From assembly GCA_002842255.1 (NCBI GenBank), contig PHCM01000098.1:1-6097 (forward strand): 6,097 nt of DNA, read 5' to 3'. The DNA comes from Betaproteobacteria bacterium HGW-Betaproteobacteria-2 (lineage in GTDB: Bacteria > Pseudomonadota > Gammaproteobacteria > Burkholderiales > Methylophilaceae). Shown here in pieces: positions 1-6,095 of this stretch; the first letter of the stretch is position 1, and the number at the start of each line of letters is the position of its first letter. The notes under the pieces are model-generated. The model saw only the letters and a list, made by a program, of their open reading frames with translations. It was not told the origin of the DNA and did no database searches. A program made the position numbers and the translations under genes.

Positions 1-463
1 CACCCTGACTCAGTACCACACGGTTCTCCTGGGCACCGACGATGGCCGGGGCGTTGTCCAGCTCGTCGTTCTCGATGATCAAGGGCTGGCTGAGGAAAGG
101 TTCGATGATGTTGGGCGCGATGGTGGCGACCGCTTCTTTTTCGAGTTCCTCGATGCGGATGCCGGGTTCCAGCGTCACGGTCTCACGCAGCAGGCGCAGT
201 CGTGGATCGCCGCCACTGAGGTCGAGTACGACCACATCACCGGGGTAGATCAGATGCGGATTCTTGATCTGTTCGCGGTTCATCTTCCAGACCTTGGGCC
301 AGAGCCATGGATCCTTGAGGAATTTGGCAGAGATGTCCCATAAGGTGTCGCCCTTGACGACGACATGGCGGTCGGGATAATCAGGCTGGAGTTGCACATC
401 CTGCGCTACAGCATTCATTGCCGCACAAGCAAGCAAGAGCAGCGTTATAATGTGTCTGTACAT
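1..463 (-). CDS. Exported LysM-domain protein, N-terminal 154 residues (3' end beyond window)
   Basis: Read on the minus strand from ATG at 463, the frame stays open to the window edge, giving 154 codons. It starts MYRHIITLLLLACAAMNAVA, a signal peptide with a likely signal peptidase I site after AVA (residue 20). Cys13 makes a weak alternative lipobox, but the hydrophobic stretch before it is short. Residues 33-80 form one LysM domain, with VKGDTLWDIS at its start, the DPWLWPKVWKMN segment in the middle and IYPGDVVVLD at its end. LysM domains bind N-acetylglucosamine-containing glycans such as peptidoglycan, so the protein probably acts in the periplasm on or near the cell wall. The rest (81-154) has no motif I recognise. 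A LysM gene divergent from def, often next to dprA, is a recurring arrangement in beta- and gammaproteobacteria; dprA would lie to the left if it is kept here. An SD-like GAGG sits 11 nt before the ATG. Confidence 0.9.
   Translation of the reverse strand, partial: MYRHIITLLLLACAAMNAVAQDVQLQPDYPDRHVVVKGDTLWDISAKFLKDPWLWPKVWKMNREQIKNPHLIYPGDVVVLDLSGGDPRLRLLRETVTLEPGIRIEELEKEAVATIAPNIIEPFLSQPLIIENDELDNAPAIVGAQENRVVLSQG
446..451 (+). promoter_or_regulatory. Isolated TATAAT hexamer, possible -10 box toward def
   Basis: A perfect TATAAT lies on the plus strand inside the signal-peptide codons of the divergent LysM gene, about 130 bp before the def start. No good -35 hexamer occurs at 16-18 bp upstream; the closest TTG-containing match, TTGCCG at 418-423, is 22 bp away. 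No extended -10 TGn is present. It could drive the def operon with an activator or a long leader, or be a chance match. Confidence 0.22.
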
Positions 464-474
464 AATTTTTTTAG

Positions 475-478
475 CCTC
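475..478 (-). promoter_or_regulatory. Shine-Dalgarno-like GAGG for the LysM gene
   Basis: On the minus strand the sequence before the ATG is CTGAGGC followed by an A-rich stretch. GAGG lies 11 nt from the start codon. This is slightly longer than the usual spacing, but it is the only SD-like match and supports the start at 463. Confidence 0.45.
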
Positions 479-494
479 AGTTTTTGAATGCACA

Positions 495-510
495 AGATGT
501 GCGAACATCT
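495..510. repeat. 16-bp inverted repeat, 6-bp arms with GCGA loop
   Basis: AGATGT (495-500) and ACATCT (505-510) are exact reverse complements around GCGA, in the LysM/def divergent spacer. In plus-strand RNA this would be a 6-bp stem capped by a GNRA-type tetraloop. As DNA it could be a dyad operator. No T-run follows, so it is not an intrinsic terminator. The symmetry is visible in the sequence; any function is inferred. Confidence 0.5.
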
Positions 511-536
511 GAAAGTGGATGGAACTCCCGCGAAGT

Positions 537-560
537 TGCATTAAATTCTGCATGTAATTC
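537..560. repeat. Imperfect 12-bp tandem repeat just upstream of def
   Basis: TGCATTAAATTC (537-548) is followed directly by TGCATGTAATTC (549-560), with 10 of 12 positions identical. The pair ends 19 nt before the def ATG, in AT-rich sequence where a promoter or operator would be expected. Neither copy gives a -35/-10 pair with normal spacing. It may be a regulator site or a small slippage duplication. Confidence 0.5.
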
Positions 561-579
561 ATTCAACAATCAAGCTTTT

Positions 580-1083
580 ATGGCAATTTTAGACATCTTG
601 AATTACCCCGACCCGCGGCTTTATACCGTCGCCAAGCCTGTGAAAGAGGTCGATGCCACTATCCGCCGTCTGATCGACGATATGGCGGAGACCATGTATG
701 CCGCGCCCGGCATAGGTCTGGCAGCGACCCAGGTCAATGTGCATCAGCAGGTCATCGTCATCGACATCAGCGAGGACAAGCAAAACCTGCAGGTCTTCAT
801 CAATCCGAAGCTGGTCAGCAAAACCGGTTCACAGGACTATGAAGAAGGCTGTCTGTCGGTGCCCGGTATTTATGACATGGTGACGCGGGCTGAAAAGATC
901 ACGGTCGAGGCGCTGGATCGCAACGGCAAGCCTTTTACGCTGGAAGCCGAAGGCCTGCTGGCTGTCTGTATCCAGCATGAGATGGATCACCTGCTGGGCA
1001 AGGTGTTTGTCGATTACCTTTCGCAGCTCAAGCAGATACGCATCAAGAACAAGATGAAGAAACGTCAGCGTGAGCACGTCTGA
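580..1083 (+). CDS. def: Peptide deformylase
   Basis: This metalloenzyme removes the N-formyl group from the starting methionine of new proteins at the ribosome exit. All three family motifs are present in the 167-residue product: GIGLAATQV (44-52), EGCLSVP (89-95) and QHEMDHLLG (132-140). Cys91, His133 and His137 would bind the metal (usually Fe2+) and Glu134 is the catalytic residue, matching E. coli Cys90, His132, His136 and Glu133. The basic C-terminal tail ([12 protein letters not shown]) resembles the ribosome-binding end of proteobacterial type 1 enzymes. I chose the ATG at 580 because [14 protein letters not shown] is the standard N-terminus and gives the normal length. The same frame is open upstream to a TTG at 484, but those 32 residues look non-coding. 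No clear SD precedes 580. It is the first gene of the plus-strand run, 24 bp before fmt. Confidence 0.97.
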   Translation: MAILDILNYPDPRLYTVAKPVKEVDATIRRLIDDMAETMYAAPGIGLAATQVNVHQQVIVIDISEDKQNLQVFINPKLVSKTGSQDYEEGCLSVPGIYDMVTRAEKITVEALDRNGKPFTLEAEGLLAVCIQHEMDHLLGKVFVDYLSQLKQIRIKNKMKKRQREHV

Positions 1084-1107
1084 CCTGTCACGCTATAAAG
1101 CCATTCT

Positions 1108-2046
1108 ATGAAAATCATTTTTGCCGGAACACCGGAATTCGCCGTGCCTGCCTTGCAGGCGCTAATCGAGGCAGGACATCAGGTCTCGCTGGTGTTGACC
1201 CAGCCGGACCGTCCTTCCGGCCGCGGTATGAAACTGAAGGCCAGCCCGGTCAAGCAGCTTGCCGTCGCCAGTGGTATCGAGGTGTTCCAGCCGGAAATCC
1301 TGAAAGATGCCGATGTGCAGGCACGCATCGCGGCTGAAAACGCCGATGTCATGATCGTGGCGGCCTATGGCCTGATCATTCCGACTAGCGTGCTCAATAT
1401 GCCGCGATATGGCTGTTACAACATCCATGCTTCATTGCTGCCGCGCTGGCGCGGTGCTGCGCCGATACAGCGTGCGCTGTTGGCCGGCGACAGCGAAACC
1501 GGCGTGACCATCATGGAAGTGGTGCCGGCGCTGGATGCAGGCGCCATGGTCAGCCGCGGCGTGTTGCCGATCACCGGGCGCGATACGGCGCAGACCTTGC
1601 ATGACGGTCTGGCAAACATCGGCGCTAGACTGATGGTCGAGGCCATGCAGCAACTGCAGCAGGATGGCAAACTTGCCGCGACGCCACAGGACGAGTCACT
1701 GGTGACTTATGCGCACAAGCTGGAAAAGTCCGAGGCCGCCATCGACTGGAACCGGCCGGCACAGGCGTTATCGCGTCAGGTGCGTGCATTCAATCCTTTT
1801 CCGGTTGCTCATACTCTGCTGAACGGTGAAGTCTGCCGTATCTGGATGGCTACCGATCTGCCGGGACAGGCTGAGGCCGGGAAAATTGTCGATATCACTG
1901 ATGGCATTCAGGTCGGTTGCGGCGAAGGTATTCTGCGTATTGAGGAGTTGCAGATGCCGGGCGGTAAACGCCTCACGGCAAAAGAGTTTCTACAAGGCCA
2001 TTCACTAAAAGCCGGGCAATCTTTCGGCGAGAGCAAGGCGACCTGA
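1108..2046 (+). CDS. fmt: Methionyl-tRNA formyltransferase
   Basis: The enzyme transfers a formyl group from 10-formyltetrahydrofolate to initiator Met-tRNA in the cytoplasm, making the fMet-tRNA used to start bacterial translation. The 312-residue product has the usual family length. It starts with MKIIFAGTPEFAVPAL, the Rossmann-type beginning of the catalytic domain. Residues 33-45 (PDRPSGRGMKLKA) match the flexible loop that contacts the acceptor stem. The signature HASLLPRWRGAAPIQ spans 107-121, and Asn105, His107 and Asp143 match the catalytic Asn-His-Asp triad. From about residue 205 the C-terminal tRNA-binding domain follows, containing AIDWNRPA and RAFNPFP. The ATG at 1108 has only a weak SD-like AAAG upstream. 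The gene follows def by 24 bp, the standard def-fmt pair. Its TGA overlaps a downstream ATG (TGATG). Confidence 0.98.
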   Translation: MKIIFAGTPEFAVPALQALIEAGHQVSLVLTQPDRPSGRGMKLKASPVKQLAVASGIEVFQPEILKDADVQARIAAENADVMIVAAYGLIIPTSVLNMPRYGCYNIHASLLPRWRGAAPIQRALLAGDSETGVTIMEVVPALDAGAMVSRGVLPITGRDTAQTLHDGLANIGARLMVEAMQQLQQDGKLAATPQDESLVTYAHKLEKSEAAIDWNRPAQALSRQVRAFNPFPVAHTLLNGEVCRIWMATDLPGQAEAGKIVDITDGIQVGCGEGILRIEELQMPGGKRLTAKEFLQGHSLKAGQSFGESKAT

Positions 2047-2132
2047 TGCTGTTGAATTCGCAAGTTATATCCATGGCGTTTATATCCATGACCTCAAGCC
2101 GTTACGGCATGTTTTTGACTGAGGCCCGCTAA
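2046..2132 (+). CDS. Candidate 28-residue small ORF filling the fmt-rsmB gap
   Basis: An ATG at 2046 shares bases with the fmt stop (TGATG). The frame runs 28 codons to TAA at 2130-2132, leaving one base before the TTG start of rsmB. The peptide begins MLLNSQVISMAFISM and ends SSRYGMFLTEAR. The repeated ISM comes from a 15-bp tandem repeat in the DNA. It is mildly hydrophobic but too short and too mixed for a clear membrane helix. I recognise no family. It has no SD of its own, so it would rely on translational coupling from fmt. Two readings are possible: a coupling or leader peptide carrying ribosomes from fmt to rsmB, or a chance frame. In several other betaproteobacteria I recall extra genes such as htpX between fmt and rsmB; nothing here resembles HtpX. 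Confidence 0.22.
   Translation: MLLNSQVISMAFISMTSSRYGMFLTEAR
2065..2094. repeat. 15-bp tandem repeat in the fmt-rsmB gap
   Basis: Two adjacent 15-bp units, 2065-2079 and 2080-2094, share TTATATCCATG exactly and match at 13 of 15 positions overall. The period is five codons, so a duplication keeps the small ORF in frame. Each unit contains an ATG. This may be a slippage duplication or a paired binding site. Confidence 0.5.
2121..2124 (+). promoter_or_regulatory. Shine-Dalgarno GAGG deciding the rsmB TTG start
   Basis: GAGG lies 9 nt before the TTG at 2134. The rsmB frame is closed upstream by TGA at 2116-2118 and offers no ATG or GTG near the start, so this SD and the TTG together define initiation. 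Confidence 0.6.
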
Positions 2133-2133
2133 G

Positions 2134-3399
2134 TTGCGCGTCGCTCAACGATTGGCAGCGGATGCCGTTGGTCAGGTGTTGGCCGGGCGTAATCTGACCG
2201 GCGTGCTGGAACTGCTGTTCAGAACGCACCCCAGTATCACACCGCAGCAACGTGCAGTTGCCCAGGACCTGAGCTACGGCACGCTGCGCTTCTACGGCCG
2301 TATCGAATCAGTGCTGGAACAGTTGCTGGAAAAACCGCTGACCCATGAAGGCGTGCATCATTTGCTGCTGGTGGCGCTCTACCAGTTGCTTTACGACAAA
2401 GCCAGTGCTCACATCGTCGTCAATCAGGCGGTCGAGGCGGCTGCCGGTTTCAGGCAGCGCTGGGCCAAGGGGCTGGTCAACGCCGTGCTGCGCAACTACC
2501 TGCGCCGTGCTGAAACGCTGGCAAAAACCGATGTGCAGAATGAAGTGGCCACGTACTCCTATCCGCAATGGTGGATAGACAAACTCAAGGTGCAATATCC
2601 GCAAGCGTGGCAATCCATCCTCGAGGCGGGGAATACGCATCCGCCGATGTCATTGCGCATCAACCTCAAAAAGACCACGCCGCAGGATTACAGCGCGGCC
2701 TTGATCCAACTGCAGATCGCACATGAGCTCATCGGACATCAGGCCGTAATCCTGAACAAGCCGGTGCCTGTCGATCAGTTGCCCGGATTTCAGGAGGGCG
2801 TGGTTTCGGTGCAGGATTATGGCGCGCAGTTCGCAGCGGAACTGCTGGATGCGCAAGCCGGCATGCGCGTGCTCGATGCCTGTTGCGCCCCAGGCGGCAA
2901 GACCAGTCATATACTGGAACTGGCAGATGTGGAGATGTTGGCACTCGACCATGACGCGGAGCGCTTGCAGCGCGTGCAGAGCAATCTGGACCGTTTGCAG
3001 TTGCGTGCAAGGCTGCAGGCCGGTGATGCCGCCGACCCGGCAAGCTGGTGGGATGGTGTGGCGTTCGACCGTATTCTGGCGGATGTCCCCTGCACGGCAT
3101 CGGGCATCGTGCGCCGGCATGTGGATATCAAATGGCTGCGGCGCGAGGAGGATGTGCAGGCATTCGCGGCACAACAGGCGGCGATTTTGCGTAGTTTGTG
3201 GCAGCTATTGGCAAAGGGTGGTAAATTGCTCTACGCGACGTGTTCGATTTTTCATGAGGAAAATCAAGGTCAAATCGATCAATTTCTGGAGCAAACTCAG
3301 GATGCCACCCAGCTGGTGCTGACGCATCCTCAAGATGGGCAGCTTATACCCTGTGCACAACATGACGGCTTTTTTTACGCGCTATTACAAAAAGACTAA
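2134..3399 (+). CDS. rsmB: 16S rRNA (cytosine-967 C5)-methyltransferase
   Basis: RsmB (Fmu/Sun) uses S-adenosylmethionine to methylate C967 of 16S rRNA. The 421-residue product is close to the E. coli length (429). Residues 1 to about 130 form the NusB-like all-helical domain (MRVAQRLAADAVGQVL, LSYGTLRFYG, KGLVNAVLRN). A linker with the small RNA-binding domain follows, including PMSLRIN at 171-177. The methyltransferase domain starts near 225, with the SAM-binding motif LDACCAPGGK (247-256), Asp272 in ALDHD as a likely ribose contact, DVPCTASG (317-324, Cys320) and YATCSIFHEEN (367-377, Cys370). Cys370 is the expected nucleophile and Cys320 the release cysteine of the two-cysteine m5C family. 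Translation starts at TTG 2134, preceded by GAGG. The 3' end overlaps the next gene by 38 bp. Activity on C967 is inferred from architecture and def-fmt context. Confidence 0.96.
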   Translation: MRVAQRLAADAVGQVLAGRNLTGVLELLFRTHPSITPQQRAVAQDLSYGTLRFYGRIESVLEQLLEKPLTHEGVHHLLLVALYQLLYDKASAHIVVNQAVEAAAGFRQRWAKGLVNAVLRNYLRRAETLAKTDVQNEVATYSYPQWWIDKLKVQYPQAWQSILEAGNTHPPMSLRINLKKTTPQDYSAALIQLQIAHELIGHQAVILNKPVPVDQLPGFQEGVVSVQDYGAQFAAELLDAQAGMRVLDACCAPGGKTSHILELADVEMLALDHDAERLQRVQSNLDRLQLRARLQAGDAADPASWWDGVAFDRILADVPCTASGIVRRHVDIKWLRREEDVQAFAAQQAAILRSLWQLLAKGGKLLYATCSIFHEENQGQIDQFLEQTQDATQLVLTHPQDGQLIPCAQHDGFFYALLQKD

Positions 3400-3946
3400 T
3401 TTAACTGTCATCTTTTTGTGTTTGTTCTTTGTGGTGACGGCTGCCTCGGCCTCCGACAGTCGCCTGACCATCAATCATGCAGAACTGGTAGCCAGCGGCG
3501 AACAATATCTGCTGAATGCCGACCTTGAACTGAACTTGAGCGAACAGGTGGAAGATGCCCTCAGCAAGGGTGTTCCGCTCAACTTCTTGGTTGAATTCCA
3601 GCTGACGACGCCGCGCGAATACTGGTTCGACAAGGAAATCATCACCGTCAGCAACAATGTCTCACTCAGTTATCACGCACTCTCCCGCCAGTATCTGATC
3701 AACCGCAATAAACATCAGCAGTCCTACGCCACACTGGCAGAAGCCATTGCCGAATTCGTTCGCCTGCGCGAATGGGCCATGTTCGACAAGCGGCTGCTGG
3801 AGCCGGATGAAACCTATTACGCGGGTTTGCGGGTGCGGCTGGATCATTCCAAATTGCCCAAGCCGATTCAGGTGGAGGCGCTCGGCTCCGAATCATGGAA
3901 CATGATATCCCAGCGATACCGCTGGGAACCTGCCTTAATGCCATAG
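3362..3946 (+). CDS. Exported DUF4390-family protein of unknown function
   Basis: The 194-residue product starts MTAFFTRYYKKTNLTVIFLC and has a signal peptide: a basic stretch (7-11), a hydrophobic core (14-25), then TAASASDS with a likely cleavage after ASA (residue 30). The mature part (about 160 residues) alternates short polar and hydrophobic segments suggesting beta-strands, includes VEFQLTTPREYWFD (77-90), and ends with a Trp-containing tail (SESWNMISQRYRWEP). This pattern and the place directly before ntrY match the DUF4390 family of betaproteobacteria, assigned here from memory of family and context. No catalytic motif is visible. The start at 3362 gives a normal signal peptide; an in-frame ATG at 3335 would add nine residues. 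Neither has a clear SD, so translation is probably coupled to rsmB, which it overlaps by 38 bp. The kinase gene begins 7 bp after its stop. Confidence 0.85.
   Translation: MTAFFTRYYKKTNLTVIFLCLFFVVTAASASDSRLTINHAELVASGEQYLLNADLELNLSEQVEDALSKGVPLNFLVEFQLTTPREYWFDKEIITVSNNVSLSYHALSRQYLINRNKHQQSYATLAEAIAEFVRLREWAMFDKRLLEPDETYYAGLRVRLDHSKLPKPIQVEALGSESWNMISQRYRWEPALMP
3908..3927. repeat. Perfect 8-bp hairpin near the end of the DUF4390 gene
   Basis: TCCCAGCG (3908-3915) and CGCTGGGA (3920-3927) are exact complements around ATAC. The stem has six G/C pairs of eight. It lies in the last codons of the DUF4390 gene and ends 26 nt before the ntrY ATG. No T-run follows, so it is not an intrinsic terminator. 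It could affect mRNA processing, stability or ntrY translation, or be a by-product of the coding sequence. Confidence 0.5.
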
Positions 3947-3953
3947 TCCGGAC

Positions 3954-6095
3954 ATGAAATACATCATCTTCATCTGTGCGGCTCTGGGTGTACTGCTGCT
4001 GTATCTGCTGTCGCGAGCCAGCGGCAATACCACAGCCGGCGGCGCTGATTACACTCTGCTGCTGGCGCTGAACATCCTGATTGCCGTGCTGCTGATCGTG
4101 CTGATCGGCATCCAGCTCTGGAAGCTCTATCAGCAGATGCGCCGCGGTGTCATGGGCAGCCGCCTGAGCCTGCGTCTGCTCGGCGCCTTCGCCCTGATGG
4201 CGATCATCCCCGGCATGCTGGTCTATGCGGTCTCGGTCAATTTCCTGACGCGTTCGATCGAGTCCTGGTTCAACGTCAAGGTCGAGGCGGCGCTCGACAG
4301 TGGCTTGCGACTCGGGCAGAGCACGCTGGACATCATGCTCGACGATCTGGAGGAAAAGAGTCAGAACATTGCGCTCGGACTGGCCTACCAGCCCGGTAGC
4401 ACGCATTTTGCGTTGTTGAACGACTTACGCGAAAAGAGCGGGGTGCAGGATGCCGTGCTGCTGACCATGCAGGGTCGCATTCTGGCGTTTTCCAGTGACG
4501 ACCCCTCCAGCTTCCTGCCGGAGTTGCCCAGCCTGGCACAATTGCGTCAGGCGCGCAGTCATGTTTACGGCACCATAGAGCCGATCCCGGACAAGGGCCT
4601 CTATTTGCGCGTACTGGCGCCGGTGGCCATGCAGGACATGGCCGGCGAGACGCGTATTTTGCAGCTGCTGCAGCCGGTGCCCCGGGTGCTGTCGCTGGCG
4701 GCGGAATCGGTACAGGAGGTTTATCAGGATTATCAGGAGCTTTCTTTCAGCCGCGAATCGCTGAAGCAAGTATTTTCGCTGACACTGACGCTGGTGCTGA
4801 TGCTGGCCATGCTCTCGGCCGTAGCTATCGCGCTGGTGTTGAGCCGTCGTCTGTCGGCCCCGCTGGGGGTGTTGGCAGAAGGTACGCGTGCCATCGCGCG
4901 CGGCGATTACAGCACCATGCTGCCGGCGCACGGCAAGGATGAGTTAGGCATCCTTGTGCAATCCTTCAACAGCATGACGCGCCAATTGGGCGAGGCGACG
5001 CAGGCGGCGGAACGCAACCGCAACCGGGTGGAAGCGGCGCGTGGTTATCTGGAGACCATACTGGCGCACTTGTCCTCCGGTGTGCTGGCGCTGGATGAGC
5101 AGGCCCAATTGCGGACTTATAATCTCGCCGCCAACAGCATTCTCGGCGTGAACCTGGCCGAGTTGGTGAATCAGCCGCTGAGCCGGTTGGCAGAGCAGCA
5201 GCCGGCATTGGAGCCGTTTGTCACGACGGTGTTGCAGCATTTTCATCAGAACCAGGTCGAATTGCAGACCGAATTGAAGGCGCAGCTGGAGATTTCGGGT
5301 GCGAATGGCAAGCAGGTCATCCTGTTGCGCGGCACCAAATTGCCGAACGGCACCGACGGTTACGTCGTCGTGTTCGACGACATGACGACCATGGTGCAGG
5401 CGCAGCGCGATGCGGCATGGGGTGAAGTGGCAAGACGGCTGGCGCACGAGATCAAGAACCCGCTGACGCCGATTCAGCTTTCGGCCGAACGCCTGGAGCG
5501 CAAACTTGCCAGCAAGCTCAGTGAGGAAGATGCCGGTTTGCTGTCACGCGCCACGAATACCATTGTCAGCCAGGTCGGTGCCATGAAGACCATGGTCAAT
5601 GAGTTCAGTGAATATGCGCGGGCGCCTGCGCTCAATCTGAGCGAGGTGGATATCAACCGCCTGATCGAGGATGTGATGGCTCTTTATGAACCGGCGCGTA
5701 TTGCCATCGACGTCAAATTGAGCAAGACCAAGGCACTGGTGCAGGGCGACGTCACCATGTTGCGGCAGGTATTGCACAATCTGTTGCAGAATGCGCAGGA
5801 TGCGCTGGAAGGTAAAGATCAACCGACCATTGTGCTGAGCACGTCGAAGCATGGTGAAAATATCCATCTCACTATCAGCGATAATGGCGTTGGTTTCCCG
5901 CCGGAGATGATGGCGCGCGTGTTCGAGCCCTACATCACGACCAAGAGGCACGGAACTGGCCTGGGGTTGGCAATTGTGAAGAAGATCGTCGATGAACACA
6001 AAGGAACGATCAGGATTGAAAACGGCGAACATGGTGGTGCCTCAGTCACTATCATTTTGCCGGTAGCAGCTAAGAAAATGGAGCAAAAACAATGA
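3954..6095 (+). CDS. ntrY: NtrY-type membrane sensor histidine kinase
   Basis: The 713-residue kinase senses a signal at the membrane and phosphorylates a response regulator, probably NtrX. Four membrane helices are visible: about 3-20, 33-58, 73-97 and 275-297. The extracytoplasmic sensor region lies between the third and fourth (about 98-274). A HAMP domain follows (about 296-349; APLGVLAEGTRAIARGDYS), then a PAS domain (about 362-478). The HisKA domain has the H-box RRLAHEIKNPLTPIQLS with phospho-acceptor His498. The ATPase domain has the N-box LLQNAQDAL (Asn613), the G1 box DNGVG (643-647), Phe657 in VFEPY and the G2 box GTGLGL (667-672). All catalytic motifs are intact. The three-helix N-terminus plus HAMP and PAS fits NtrY, which in other proteobacteria is linked to nitrogen regulation and, in some, to oxygen/redox response and the cell envelope. 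The ligand cannot be read from sequence. No good SD precedes the ATG, so coupling to DUF4390 is likely. Confidence 0.9.
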   Translation: MKYIIFICAALGVLLLYLLSRASGNTTAGGADYTLLLALNILIAVLLIVLIGIQLWKLYQQMRRGVMGSRLSLRLLGAFALMAIIPGMLVYAVSVNFLTRSIESWFNVKVEAALDSGLRLGQSTLDIMLDDLEEKSQNIALGLAYQPGSTHFALLNDLREKSGVQDAVLLTMQGRILAFSSDDPSSFLPELPSLAQLRQARSHVYGTIEPIPDKGLYLRVLAPVAMQDMAGETRILQLLQPVPRVLSLAAESVQEVYQDYQELSFSRESLKQVFSLTLTLVLMLAMLSAVAIALVLSRRLSAPLGVLAEGTRAIARGDYSTMLPAHGKDELGILVQSFNSMTRQLGEATQAAERNRNRVEAARGYLETILAHLSSGVLALDEQAQLRTYNLAANSILGVNLAELVNQPLSRLAEQQPALEPFVTTVLQHFHQNQVELQTELKAQLEISGANGKQVILLRGTKLPNGTDGYVVVFDDMTTMVQAQRDAAWGEVARRLAHEIKNPLTPIQLSAERLERKLASKLSEEDAGLLSRATNTIVSQVGAMKTMVNEFSEYARAPALNLSEVDINRLIEDVMALYEPARIAIDVKLSKTKALVQGDVTMLRQVLHNLLQNAQDALEGKDQPTIVLSTSKHGENIHLTISDNGVGFPPEMMARVFEPYITTKRHGTGLGLAIVKKIVDEHKGTIRIENGEHGGASVTIILPVAAKKMEQKQ

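Noticed and set aside
42..248. 68-codon Ser-rich plus-strand frame at the left edge
   Set aside because: It is antisense to the LysM protein gene, whose signal peptide and LysM motif are clear; the Ser/Arg-rich product is a shadow.
484..579. 32-codon N-terminal extension of def from TTG 484
   Set aside because: The deformylase family starts at [14 protein letters not shown] (580). The extension covers the intergenic repeats, has no SD and would make the protein unusually long at its N-terminus.
2650..3174. 174-codon minus-strand frame inside rsmB
   Set aside because: It is fully inside rsmB, whose methyltransferase motifs are intact, and its Cys/His-rich translation shows no coherent metal-binding spacing or domain.
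2819..3322. 167-codon plus-strand frame in another phase inside rsmB, rich in Cys, Trp and Arg
   Set aside because: Its composition is the usual out-of-frame artefact and it overlaps the rsmB SAM-binding and catalytic motifs.
3335..3361. Upstream ATG at 3335 as the DUF4390 start
   Set aside because: It would put nine extra residues before the signal peptide, has no SD, and would lengthen the rsmB overlap; the ATG at 3362 gives a normal signal sequence. It cannot be fully excluded.
3366..3376. CGGC followed by seven T as an intrinsic terminator at the end of rsmB
   Set aside because: No GC-rich stem precedes the T-run, it lies inside both rsmB and the start of DUF4390, and downstream genes continue on the same strand.
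3699..4406. 235-codon open frame on the minus strand across the DUF4390/ntrY junction
   Set aside because: It is antisense to two well-supported genes, its product is rich in Gln, Asp, His and Arg with no recognisable fold or motif, and this is typical of an opposite-strand shadow in GC-rich coding DNA.
4425..4931. 168-codon minus-strand frame inside ntrY, and similar frames at 4944-5447 and 5544-6032
   Set aside because: All are antisense to the kinase, low in complexity (Gln/His/Arg-rich) and without any recognisable family.
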